NCBI GenBank assembly: GCA_003864495.1
Contig: ML133421.1
Span: 2,294,001-2,358,000 of the forward strand
Source: Nemopilema nomurai
Lineage: Eukaryota > Cnidaria > Scyphozoa > Rhizostomeae > Rhizostomatidae
DNA length: 64,000 nucleotides
Direction: 5' to 3'
This document shows, piece by piece, positions 12,181 through 22,401 of the stretch (positions are counted from its first letter, which is position 1; the number at the start of each line of letters is the position of its first letter). Under the pieces are notes generated by a model. The model saw only the letters and a program-made list of their open reading frames with translations, made no database searches and was not told where the DNA came from. The translations under genes and the position numbers were made by a program.

Positions 12181-13329
12181 GATCACCGAGTTGACAACTT
12201 GCCAATCAACAACACTCAACATTGTAATGTTGAGTAGGGGTGTTAAAACGCTCTTTAAAATCAGAATCATTATTTGCAGAGCATCGACTCTGAAATTCAG
12301 ACACAAAGATCCAATTGCAAGTTCGTCCTCTTCCTCTTCAGAAGCCTGCTCTACGCCTGGCAGTAAGTCATGAACTATTTTCTATTCCAATTCGCCTTTA
12401 CTACCAACTATTTCAAAGCGTTCGTCGTGGTTTGCGATTTATCAAATTCTACCTCAGTTCTTTACATTGAAACCTTTCACATTCTTTTGCGCGCAAAGAC
12501 CAAATCTAGTGCACTTGCGGCGACTGAACAAGTCGATGGTCTTGTATACCGTAAATTCTCTTTTTACTTCGTAATTTCATCTTCACACCTTCTTTATTGC
12601 AAAGCTAGATGGGTTTGAAATTTCAGTAATTTTGGCGCATTTGTCAATGATCCGCCATTCTGAATTTTGCTATTATTTACATAAATTGAAACCAATTAAG
12701 ATATGATACATACATTTAAGATAAAAATAAACCAGACAAGCTAATCAACTTTGAAGATGTCAAAAACATGATCAAAAATTTCCAGACACATGATCAAAAA
12801 GGTCATTCTAAATATAGAAAAATAAAGGTAGGTTTTGTTGCCATGCAAACAAACTGTGTGGATAATTGTGTCAATTTCATCATGTTGCTTATTAATAAGT
12901 TGGAATTATTTTAGTTCTTAAATTTGTTTAGAGAACTAAATGTCCTGAAAAAATCGAAAAAAACGGTGAGGGTGTTTCTTTCCTTTTTTGTAACATGATT
13001 TTTGTGAAATTGGCATTTTTGTGTAACCGTCGAAGCAACATAGTAACTCTGCGTCAACATCTTAAAAATATGATTTAAAAAGGGTATATTTACTTGATAC
13101 CAAATTATATCAGCGCATTGAACTTTTCAGTTATTTTAAAAATAACATGAAAATCTACATAGTGCCTACAGTTTCATTTTAAGGGCATCATTTGTTTCAA
13201 AGATGTATTGCCTTCCAGTCATTGTTGATGTTTTTGGTGTTGTACCTTTTTAAGAATGTTTGATGTTGGCACCCAACATATGGTGTAACATTATAATTAA
13301 TTATCATTGGTGTAACATTATAATTATCC
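12181..13329. other. Non-coding spacer between the two TTAA elements
   Basis: AT-rich, with short ORFs only. A tandem pair of a segment starting GGTGTAACATTATAATTA lies at about 13283-13327. I see no gene or RNA structure. Confidence 0.5.
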
Positions 13330-13605
13330 AAACAATTAGAACATGACTATAAGTAGACCAATATTTTGGTAAAACAAGACTAGCCCCCAAAACCCAGTTA
13401 CGTGGGCTTTACGCCTTCTTTTGAAATAGTTGCCCTTTAAAACTACCCAAAACAAGTTAGGCAGATTAGCCTCGGTAAGACAAGTGCCTCGAATCGAGAG
13501 CAAAAAGGACGTAATGCACAGCTACACAAAAATTGAAACTCGGAAGGAGTGGACACTTTAAACGGACGTTTTCAACGAAAAATGACTCGCCATCCTTTCG
13601 ACGGG
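13330..13605 (+). repeat. Diverged copy of the R terminal segment
   Basis: Runs from 'AAGTAGACCAATATTTTGGT' through 'CTAGCCCCCAAAACCC' to 'GACGGGGAGCCTC', matching 27540-27845 with many substitutions and one internal deletion. After the GACGGGG it continues 'AGCCTCAACCCTT', which resembles the loop of the perfect palindrome read in reverse. That suggests GACGGGG is not the end of the repeat family. Confidence 0.65.
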
Positions 13606-14024
13606 GAGCCTCAACCCTTCATCTTTTGCTAAATTTTAAAAAATTAAATGGAAATGGATTTGTGCACAAAACTTGGTGCTCTGCCCCCATTCGACTGTGC
13701 TTCGTCAAAGGAGAAAGAAAAAGTCGTTCTTTTAAAGTGCATATGACACGAAAAATTTTATTTCACCGTCTGACTAAATCGAGTACGCTGATTACGAAAA
13801 TAGCCTTAAAATTTTCGAAAGACGTGTACTTTCTTAGTTACAGCTGTTTCAAAGTCGGTTTTTTGCTTCAAAATCTGTCATAAGGGATTGGGTCGAGTTT
13901 GACAGGAAGTGACGTAAAGTAGTTGTGTTAGTGAAAAGTTTAGATTGCTTCCTAACAAGAAACAGTACGGCGGAATTTTACTTGCGATCATGTAATCGTG
14001 TCGGACAGCGAATGTTAGAGCTCG

Positions 14025-14249
14025 ATGGCTTCAGTTTTCGAAGAAAGTGAACAAGAAGAGCTTATAGGTGCTACTGGTGGGCTTTTTTACCATACCAGAA
14101 CGAACAACTCGTTTCGTCTGGGGGAAATTCGGACGCGGAGCCAGGCGAAGCTGGCACAGCAATCGAAAGAGACCAGGCAGAAGATGAGGATACGGCCTTC
14201 CCAACTGCCTGGTCGACGGCGAGGAATTATTCCTCTGAATGAATGGTGA
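14025..14249 (+). CDS. 74-codon first-exon-like ORF in TTAA element copy 2
   Basis: Counterpart of 11663-11887, with two residue differences (Ser/Thr and Arg/Gln). It ends in a GTGAGT donor at about 14247. A candidate acceptor (TTTTCAG) lies about 70 bases downstream. No known domain can be assigned with confidence. Confidence 0.4.
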   Translation: MASVFEESEQEELIGATGGLFYHTRTNNSFRLGEIRTRSQAKLAQQSKETRQKMRIRPSQLPGRRRGIIPLNEW

Positions 14250-15539
14250 GTAGGATAAATCGTCATTGAGTTTTAAAGTTAGAAATTCCGTATTCGCTTT
14301 GCATCGTGGCTGTTTTCAGGTACCATAACCTGATAAAAGTTTTCCAAAGAGGCCTAGCCTAGGCTGATGAGTTTTGTGGGCAAATGTAAATTATGACTTG
14401 CCAAAACGAAAACGGCCAGGGGTTGGTTTATATTTTGATTGTTATTAATTCTTAGGTGTTGTTGGTGCAAGGGAGTACCAATGCTGCCAAGGAAGTCCAT
14501 GGGAAGCTTGTACTGCGGCATATCGGAAGCTTGTTTTGAGGGCATCACGGACCGGGTGTACATTGAATCCAAAAATCACGCTCTTTTTGGTCAGACTCAT
14601 CAAGATGAACGGAGTCGCTTATCTGGCTTTCTGTGTCTACTTTTGCAGTTGCAGTGGATGCAAAATCGGATAAACTTGTCGCCTCAGTAGTCGATGGTCT
14701 CTCATCAATGTTTGTTCCTTTTATGAGCTGTGGAGGATATTTCGTACTGGTTTTTAACAAATACTTGTGAATCACGTTTAACTAACAATAAACTTTGAAA
14801 TGTGAAAGCTATAAAATGAAAATAATAAAGAGAAATAATTAAATATGTACACATGTTTTGTTTTTGTTAATCAATTTTCTTGCTTGAATTTTGCATCTGT
14901 ACCCCATAGAAAGTTTTACTCAAATATTTTAAACATTACAGGAGATATTGAATTAGTTTGATTATGTATTGCAATTATTTTAGAAAGTTATCAAACTAAC
15001 TGAATAATTAACATCAGGGATGTTTTAATGTACAAAAATGCTGACATTGACATTGGTGAGGCAAGGAGTGCCTAATGTAGTAGATTGTCCAGTTACCAGG
15101 AACTTGTAGTATCTATCAAGGTCATCAGAAGCGGGAGTCTGGAGCCCCCAATACTATATATGCCTTGAAATAGTGTACTGGCGGGGAAGCAATACAATAG
15201 GCCGACCCCCCCCCCCCCAGATAATGAATTTCGTTCTGACGACACTGCCTGGTTTGTTATGAAATCTCCGACTGCCCTTTATGTGAATGTTCAATTTGGA
15301 TTTTCCAAATATCGTCCAAAATTTTTCTTGGATACACATAAATAGTTTGTAATAAAAACTCTCTACGAAGGGAGTTCACAACGACACTGGTACAGGAATG
15401 AAGCACTGCGCATTCACATATAAAGTATTATGTGGGTGCCCCCGGGGTTTATGTGGCATCATCGACAACGTACTTCAGGTGTTAAACAATAGGAATTTGA
15501 TAGGCAGTTATCGAAAACAATATCAAACATATTACTCAC

Positions 15540-15735
15540 CATGAGCTTTTGACGCTTGCCAAGCTCTTCGTCTTGTTTTGATTTGCGGACTGAAGGTACA
15601 GCATCTCGTCGAAGAAATGTTTTGGTGTTTTTAGGGTCAAAAACAGGTATCGAGGAGAACGTCAAAACTTGTGCAAAGTTAAACAATGCATCGAGCTTCT
15701 GTTGGTGCAGCCGTTTTCAGACATTGCTTGAGTTG
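15540..15735 (-). pseudogene. THAP-like exon remnant inside TTAA element copy 2
   Basis: Minus-strand counterpart of 10180-10378, with the same 'RRDAVPSV' motif and the same GTGAGT donor directly after the ATG codon. The upstream frame is broken as in copy 1, so the break probably predates the split of the two copies. Confidence 0.35.
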
Positions 15736-16636
15736 TAATAATGCAAAAAAACCCCTCTGGGGGACAACAGTTGTACCATCACATGGTCAAACCACACAGC
15801 AGCTCAGTTCTATTCGAACGATACACAACCACTTTACGTCACAGAGGTCATGTGACCGCCTGCCCGACCGCGTTTTTCTTATGACACATTTTGGCCAAAG
15901 TGGGTGTCAGAAAACCCCGATTTTCGAGAAAAGTACGTCGAAAATGAAAAATCGAAGTTCACCATCGTTACCAGCGATGTTTAGTTGATAGTTTAATCGA
16001 ATAAAAATTTTCGTGTCATATGCACTTTAACACCGCCCAAGGAACTTTTACCAATGTGTTATCGGGCCAAAGGACCGCCGCAGGAAACAGACAACACGAC
16101 ATGACACCTTCCAACTTGCCAAGTCTGCAAAAGCTAACACGAAAAACAACGATTCACTTTCCCTTTTTATCGTTCGTCGTCCTGTATTGGGGTGGATTAC
16201 ACGGCCACCTTCTTCCTCGAAGATTTAGAAATTATGGCCAGCAAAGCACAGCTGACCGTTATTTGTAATATTTAGCCCTGCCAACCATCGCCATGTTCTT
16301 ACATCATGTTTGAGAATTTCCGTGGCAAAATTTGTAAAAAACAAGTCGTTTGGCCGTGCACCAATTCTTCAACTAGAAGCAATTAAGATTTTCAAACGTA
16401 ATATGATAAGTCACTATCGGTCATGATTTCTTTAAAGAATCAACCAGAATCCTAACATCCCTGTAAAATAATCCGAATGTCCTTCGCCAAAATGCTGCCC
16501 AAAAAAAGTTGGCTTAGCAATCTTTGTGGGTTCGTGAATATCGCCAGAAGTCTTCGCGAGCAAAGGGCGTCTGAATCAGAAAAACATACCTACAGACAGG
16601 TGGGTAACACAGAATGTTTTTTCTTTTGAGAGAGTT

Positions 16637-16736
16637 GTCAAGGATTAATCAAACTCGTCAAGGATTAATCAAACTCGTCAAGGATTAATCAAACTCGTCA
16701 AGGATTAATCAAACTCGTCAAGGATTAATCAAACTC
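16637..16736 (+). repeat. 20-bp minisatellite, five identical units
   Basis: GTCAAGGATTAATCAAACTC is repeated five times without change. The same place in the duplicate (about 35800-35850) has only about three diverged units, so the array expanded or was homogenised in this copy alone. Confidence 0.95.
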
Positions 16737-18075
16737 GTAGATACTTAATGGACCACGTGCACCGTTAACCATCTTCTCGTTTGGGCATCAAATTAGAACG
16801 ATTGCAAATCAACAAATGGACTCACAAGAAAAAACCGAGTAACTCACGGACTTGATTGGGTCGTTCCATGTCCTACCCTTGCGAAAGATTGGTAGGCCAT
16901 AGCTTGGCGTGCAGTGCTTCGACCATCGATGCCTTGAATGACGCGCCTCTTCAACCCTTAGCTTATTTGCACTGGAGTTTCGCATTCTAATAGTCTCTTG
17001 ATATCATCGTGATATCATTCAATTTCAATAACTTTCACCCCTAAGACCACGAGGGAAATCCGGTTGGACTTCCCTGCAAAAAGCAATTAAAACCGGTTCC
17101 CATGGTGATTTCGTTCACGTGACATGTAGGTTTCCGCCAGGAGTTCAAGAAGAAAACTGTAAACAACATTTTGATGATTTTAATGAAAACAACAGAGCAG
17201 TAGATGTCTGCACAATTCGGCAAATCGTATTTAAAAGTTGGGGCGGAAGAGACGAGATCTGACGAAAAAAAAATGGTTTAATGAAGGCAAGAATTTAATA
17301 AAACCATGATCAGGGCCCTACTAAGTAAATTGAATGGCCAAATATTTTTCCTGCCTACATTCTGCTTATCAACTTCTTTCTATTTCTTTTTCGCTATGGC
17401 CTTCAAAAATGTTGCTCTACAAAAAAGTGTGTATACCCCCATATTTTACCGGCCCTGATGCAACTACAAGATCATTGCTAGTTTTTGAATTCTGCCATTA
17501 ATACCAATTTTTTCTCAATGTAATTCTGAGTTTTACCATGTCTGTGAAGATCCTGCGATATTTTGTAGAGGAAGATTAAACCAATTCACAACAAGATAAT
17601 GGCAAGGCGTGGTCATCATTACTGCCCAAGTTTCACAAAGCCTAAACAGAATTTACCTGCAACAAATCGTGCCTTCTCATGACTGGGTTGGCGTGCAGAA
17701 ACCATTGTAAAATAGAAGTCGATATGATTGAATGACCGCTCTGAGAATACACTCGCTTTTATTCCAGTCAAAAGATCCAAGCTATTGAGAAGAGCAGCCC
17801 TCTTTCGACAAATGGCCACATGGAGCCATTGCTCGGGCAGTACTAGAATCGAATTTACAGGGTTCTCATTTGCCAGTCCTCGATTCTCATAATTGGTCCA
17901 TCCCATGTGTCAGTTTTCAAAAAGACAAACAACAAGGGTTTATCTAAACCACTTTAATTCAAACAGATAACCATATTACAACACGACAATAAACTAATTA
18001 ATTATATATATCAAGTTTTAAAAAATGATCCTAAGAGACTGTAAATTGTCCCAGTTAGCATTGCTAAACGCAAGA

Positions 18076-19871
18076 TCAATGCTTGCGTTTGAAAAATCTC
18101 AGAATTTTCTGCTTCCAGTTGCTCTTCTTCTTCTCTGGTCTATTCAATTCTTCATACATCAATGAATTCTTCTTCCTAAGATCGTTAATGATTCCTTGCT
18201 TTTCAGCATATTGCTTCTTCATGTCTTCATTTTGCGAATCGAGTTTCTCCTTCGCATTGTCCAGAAACGCTCCTGTGCAGCTGTTCACAACTTCGATTTT
18301 CTCTTCCATCAGTTCTATGGCTCCATCGATGTCTTTCATTTGCTCGTCGTGAATTTCTTTTTCGTCAGCAATCTTTGCTTCCAGCTCGTAAACATTTGCA
18401 AGGACTTCATTTCCATCCTTTCCATAAATCTTAGCCTGGTCTTTCAATTTATCCCTTTGCGCTTCAATGGCAGATTCGTACTCTTCCGTTTCTTTTGCAA
18501 TACTTTTTAGTTGAGCCAAAATCTGATTTGTTTGTTCCTTCATAGCGGACGTTGCATGCATTGCATTGGAGAGAGTGGACTCGTTGCATGCAAGACTGTT
18601 TTCCATTGCTTCGACTTGACTCTCGTAGAGCGACTGAAAAATACATTGAACCAAAAATAGAAAGTCGTTCAAGGATATTGAAGTTTCTGTGCTATTGTTC
18701 GCTACATTAGTGTCTTCAAAAACAGGCATCGTTAATTATCAAACATGTCAAGCGAAAGTGCTTCATACAGCAAGCAACAGTACCATCGCATTTGAAATGG
18801 CCTCAGAAGAAGGGAGATGTTTCCCTTCAACTGTTGTTGAATTGACAAGAAATAGCATTTCATGTTTTATCGAACCACTGAAATAGCATCGTTAATCATT
18901 CCAAGGTTTTTTGAAGAACATTTGACTATTCACAGAGAGGTGCGTCATACAAACAACAGCAAGATTATTGAAACAAATCGAAGAGGAAATGTCTCGTCTC
19001 TAGAAATTGCAAGAAATCTCTTGACTCACATCGATTTTCCTGCATTCCTGCTGTAATCCAATTTCACCATTTTCTACTTCCCAGTGAATCCTTCCTTCTA
19101 GATACTTCAGCTCACTGGAAGAAGAAATGCTAAAATAAGCAAAGTAGAAAGCACCAAAACAAAAATCAGACAAGCTAAAAAATAAACAAACAAATAACAT
19201 TCACCTGGATTGGAAAACATGAAAGTATAATTTCAAGTCAAACTAGAATCTTGATAATATTGATCATCAACTACTTCATTCTATTTTTGCATTATGAATG
19301 GCATTATACGGGGCGAATTGTCTCCAGTCCTTGAAAACCATGATTCGTTATTCTCAAAAGAAGAGGAAAGCCAATAAACATACCACGCTACCGCTTTGAG
19401 CAATGCTTGCAGCTTGACAATGTCATCACAGTGTCCAAAATCGAACAGCGTCACTGGCCTTTCTTCCGTCGGTTGCTGATCCTCTTGAGACACGTCAGGG
19501 GGACTATTACCATTGATGTGGGTCGCCTCATTCTTTGATGCTTCTGGGTGTTCCTTCCACCCCTCCTCTCCCCCGTTTCCATTATCTCCCACTGGCCAAC
19601 AGGGTTCCTGGTTTTGTTCTGAACATGCTGCCCAGATGCCCGCGTGGTTCCAAGTGCTTTTGGCGTTGCTGTTGTTGCCCCACTGTCCAAAGTCTTGGTT
19701 TACAGAGCCAGTAAACTCGTACGGGTAGTCTTCATAACAAGATGACCAATTGTTGCCACTGGACTTGCATTCAGAAACATCTTCCGATAGATGCTCTTCT
19801 GGGGCAGTCTCCTGCACTTTGGATTCACTCTCGAATGCTGTGTAACTGTCACTTTCCGTATTAGACCACAT
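18076..19871 (-). CDS. Coiled-coil protein of unknown family, copy 1 (three exons)
   Basis: Exons are 19384-19871, 19030-19114 and 18076-18633, with donors GTATGT and GTGAGT and pyrimidine-rich AG acceptors. They join in phase to 1,131 bases, or 376 residues. The first ~160 residues are acidic, rich in Ser, Asn, Gly and Trp, and probably disordered. Residues from about 190 to 355 form a long Glu/Lys/Gln-rich coiled coil, and the tail is strongly basic ('WKQKILRFFKRKH'). There is no signal peptide or membrane helix. An alternative reading keeps 18634-18729 as coding by running upstream of exon 3, but the splice acceptor at 18634 and the matching structure in the second copy argue against it. 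Residue changes between copies are few in exon 3. I do not recognise the family; a scaffold or cytoskeleton-associated role is only a guess. Confidence 0.8.
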
Positions 19872-20007
19872 ATCGACTTGTTCGCTAAAGAAATTCTTGA
19901 TATCTTGATGATATGACGCTTGAAAATGTCGTTCAGGTTTTTAATCACGATAAATGTCTTGCAAATGCTCGAAACTTTATTATCTGATTCACGTTGACTG
20001 CTGCGGT

Positions 20008-20061
20008 CTATTTATGCGAAGTTCACGATTGATTACGTCAGCTGATTGGGCGGTGACGTCA
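20008..20061 (-). promoter_or_regulatory. Promoter of coiled-coil gene copy 1: CRE, CCAAT, TATA-like
   Basis: Reading the minus strand towards the gene: a perfect CRE palindrome TGACGTCA (20054-20061), an inverted-strand CCAAT box (20045-20049), a second CRE-like TGACGTAA (20033-20040), then ATAAATAG (20008-20015) as a TATA-like element about 137 bases before the ATG. The second copy has all of these at 39193-39248, with TTAAATAG as the TATA-like element. Known roles: CRE sites bind bZIP factors such as CREB/ATF, and CCAAT binds NF-Y. Use here is inferred from position and conservation. Confidence 0.65.
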
Positions 20062-20489
20062 GATTGATGCAACCAGAGCAGCCATTTTGAAGGGATCAAC
20101 GTTACGTTGAAACTTCATATTGTAAAAATGTTCGAAAATCGACTTACTTTGATATCCGAGGGAAACTCTCATATCCATGATATTTAAAATGCAACAAACT
20201 TGTAAACTATTGTGATCAAATTGCGATCAATTATCATAATCTCGATAACAAAGACGAACAACAAAGTTCTCACTAGAACAAAAGGAAGGGACATGGTGTT
20301 TACAGTATAGGGATAAAGTTAATCGCATCTTGCAGTGGGAAGAATCGAAACTTGATGAAACTTTAGAAGCTAATATAACTAAATAAGCAAGGCAGCAAAA
20401 CAGTTAATCCTGGGTCTCATTTTCGTTTATCGCGTAATTTTCTCGACAAATAATCAATTAAGGAAAATAAAAAAGTTTCATACACATAC

Positions 20490-20501
20490 CACGCTACCGC
20501 T
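20490..20501 (-). other. Relic of the exon-1 splice donor
   Basis: On the minus strand, AGCGGTAGCGTG followed by GTATGT repeats exactly the end of exon 1 and its donor (compare 19384). The sequence upstream of it on that strand (about 20570-20620) encodes 'LHTLLKQSV', resembling the last residues of exon 1. This may be a worn copy of exon 1 from an older duplication. Confidence 0.35.
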
Positions 20502-20559
20502 AGAATAAGTATCATACGCAGCTATCTTTCTAAATTCGCCCTGCATCTGACTATGTTGA

Positions 20560-20787
20560 TCAATAAATCATATAGAACACACTTTGCTTGAGCAGTGTGT
20601 GCAAAGCACTTTGAAAAGTTGTATACATTAAAACCACTTTAGGCCTCACTATGATCAACATAGCAAGAGCAGAATAAATTTTAAATTCAAACAAAGAAGG
20701 GCCAGTGACCCATTTAACGTGATTCGCTGTTTCCAAAGCCTGACCATACGAGTTTTCTTGCAACCACATTTTCAGCTCGGTTTGCAA
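20560..20787 (-). CDS. Possible exon, unknown protein
   Basis: A 75-codon minus-strand frame. Residues 3-35 (from 'ELKMWLQENS' to 'WVTGPSLFEF') have protein-like composition. Its left part is repeated at bases 1-100, where a Trp codon has become a stop, which suggests relaxed constraint there. No clear acceptor is visible upstream. It could belong to a gene related to the coiled-coil family or be chance. Confidence 0.25.
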   Translation of the reverse strand: MQTELKMWLQENSYGQALETANHVKWVTGPSLFEFKIYSALAMLIIVRPKVVLMYTTFQSALHTLLKQSVFYMIY

Positions 20788-21660
20788 AAATAAACGGGAC
20801 CGCGTGGAGTGAATCTTGTGCCAAAAAAAGGCTGAAGTTTATCTCGTATCGTCAGACCCTTTGCGAATTCTTTAAAATTTCAATTAAAGCCTTTTTAAAC
20901 GAATTACAATATCAACTTTGCACCAATATTCGAATCTGAATTGCAATATTCGAATCTGAATTGCTCATAAAAAGGGGTTGGTGGGAGTAGGTTGGAGTTG
21001 GAATGAATGGAATAACTTGTTAATACGATAAATGGCATGCAACAATAATCCTACTCTGAGACTATTTCACAATTAAAACTTGTGAATGATCGTCGTGCTT
21101 GGCCTATTTTTTCGAAGGAAAAAGGGAAGGACCTATACAGGTTGGCATTATTTCAATGCAAGGTTGGTAGGTTACGTTCTACGACACCTCTTGCTTTAGG
21201 AATCACTTGATATAGCCGCAAAGCACACTTTCACATACCATTTTTCGGTTTATCAGTGTGCAACTTCTGGCCAGGACGGGAAACCAAGCTAGAAGAAATC
21301 ATCTTATACAAGAAAAAAGGAACACGAGAAAACCGTACGTACAAACCTTTCTTTCGTGCAATAATCCCAAATTCTTTCTATAGCCAGTGCAGTATTTCAA
21401 TACCGGGCGAGTTGGATACGTCTATGCGACAACAGTCATCGGCAGATACTTTAATCCGGTTCTCCTTGTGGCATGGAGGAGGTCAAATGAGAGGTCAAAT
21501 GAGAGGTCAAATGAGAGGTCAAATGAGAAGCCAAATGAACTGCCACAAGAAGGCCATTTATTACAAAACGATGACGATCGATCGCCTCAAAACACCATCT
21601 GCAATGTTGACATGAGCGGCGTCCTCGTCTGGATGCTAGAGGCAGCCGAGTAGCCTCGAA
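20690..21660. repeat. Segmental repeat B (paired with 1-660)
   Basis: Direct repeat of the window's first ~650 bases, carrying four units of the 12-bp GGTCAAATGAGA minisatellite at 21481-21528 against three in the other copy, plus about 400 extra bases between the matching blocks (roughly 20826-21300). The offset to repeat A is about 20.7 kb, close to but not equal to the 19.2-kb offset of the gene duplication. Confidence 0.75.
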
Positions 21661-21699
21661 TTCATGACATCGATCCACTTCCCATAGCTGAACATTTGA

Positions 21700-22395
21700 C
21701 AACCCATCAAGATATGTTCTTCACAAGAAGATTACTAAGTACACTTTTTGAGCTGGCATGCTTAATGTACGGGGCTTCGAATTGTAAGAGTCCCTTGCCA
21801 AGCAATGCTAGAATTCGTAATGGAAACCATAAATGCCCGCCTTGCAGAGCTCCACGGACAGTAAATGTCAGATTATTTAGTAAGAAATTTCTGAATTATT
21901 AGTGGCACTACACCGTGTAATGATATCAACAAAACTATACTGCATGTGCGTTCCTTTCACGTGACACGCTAGAACAGAGGACATGGCTTTAAAAACAGCT
22001 GTACTGGGGATGATGCTAAAAGTCGGACTCATCTCGCTATGAGATTCCAAGGGAGACTGATACCACTGCCAATTCAGCGCGTATAGCCGAGAGCAGCTTT
22101 AATGTCTTGCAATCAAAATACATTAACAAGAAAGTAAGGGGGCTCTTCAGTGTTTAGAAAAATCCATGAATACATTTTCTGAACCTGTCATAGACTAGAT
22201 TGATAAAAACAATGAAGGAGAATAGGTTGCAGATGGGTGCATTGTCGATGACAAAGACTAGTAGATAAGGCACTACAAATGCCGAAATGATTAAGACAAG
22301 GTAGTTCCACGATGATGCCGCGAAGAGCCCCACAACAAACGTAACTGAGAAGGCTAGGTTTGTGGATAATATAGATCTCAGAACAACGAGCAGTA
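21700..22395. other. No gene recognised
   Basis: Between repeat B and the next gene. A long minus-strand frame (22188-22805) crosses into it but lies opposite the coding exon at 22402 and has no domain. I see nothing else. Confidence 0.4.
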
Positions 22396-22401
22396 CCTAC
22401 G

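Larger units (their letters stand above)
13732..16030. mobile_element. TTAA-flanked DNA transposon, copy 2 (about 2.30 kb, inverted)
   Basis: Same terminal inverted repeats and TTAA ends as copy 1, in the opposite orientation. The interior is almost identical; the 75-codon and 60-codon ORFs of the two copies are the same, and a homopolymer near 15210 is longer here. Flanking DNA is unrelated to that of copy 1, so this is a second insertion and not half of a duplicated arm. Two near-identical copies 1.55 kb apart and inverted imply recent activity. Confidence 0.8.
16310..20100. repeat. Segmental duplication, copy 1 (paired with 35445-39290)
   Basis: Starts near 'GAATTTCCGTGGCAA', also found near 35450, and runs past the promoter of the coiled-coil gene to 'CAGCCATTTT'. 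Both copies have the same orientation, about 19.2 kb apart. Exons and promoter are closely matched, while flanks and the second intron differ by insertions and deletions. Confidence 0.85.

Noticed and set aside
9887..16030. One giant palindrome from an inverted segmental duplication
   Set aside because: The match stops exactly at the TTAA ends and the outer flanks are unrelated, so two transposon insertions explain it better.
18634..18729. N-terminal extension giving a single-exon 217-residue protein
   Set aside because: An acceptor at 18634, phase agreement with exons 1-2, and poor conservation of this part in copy 2 favour splicing.
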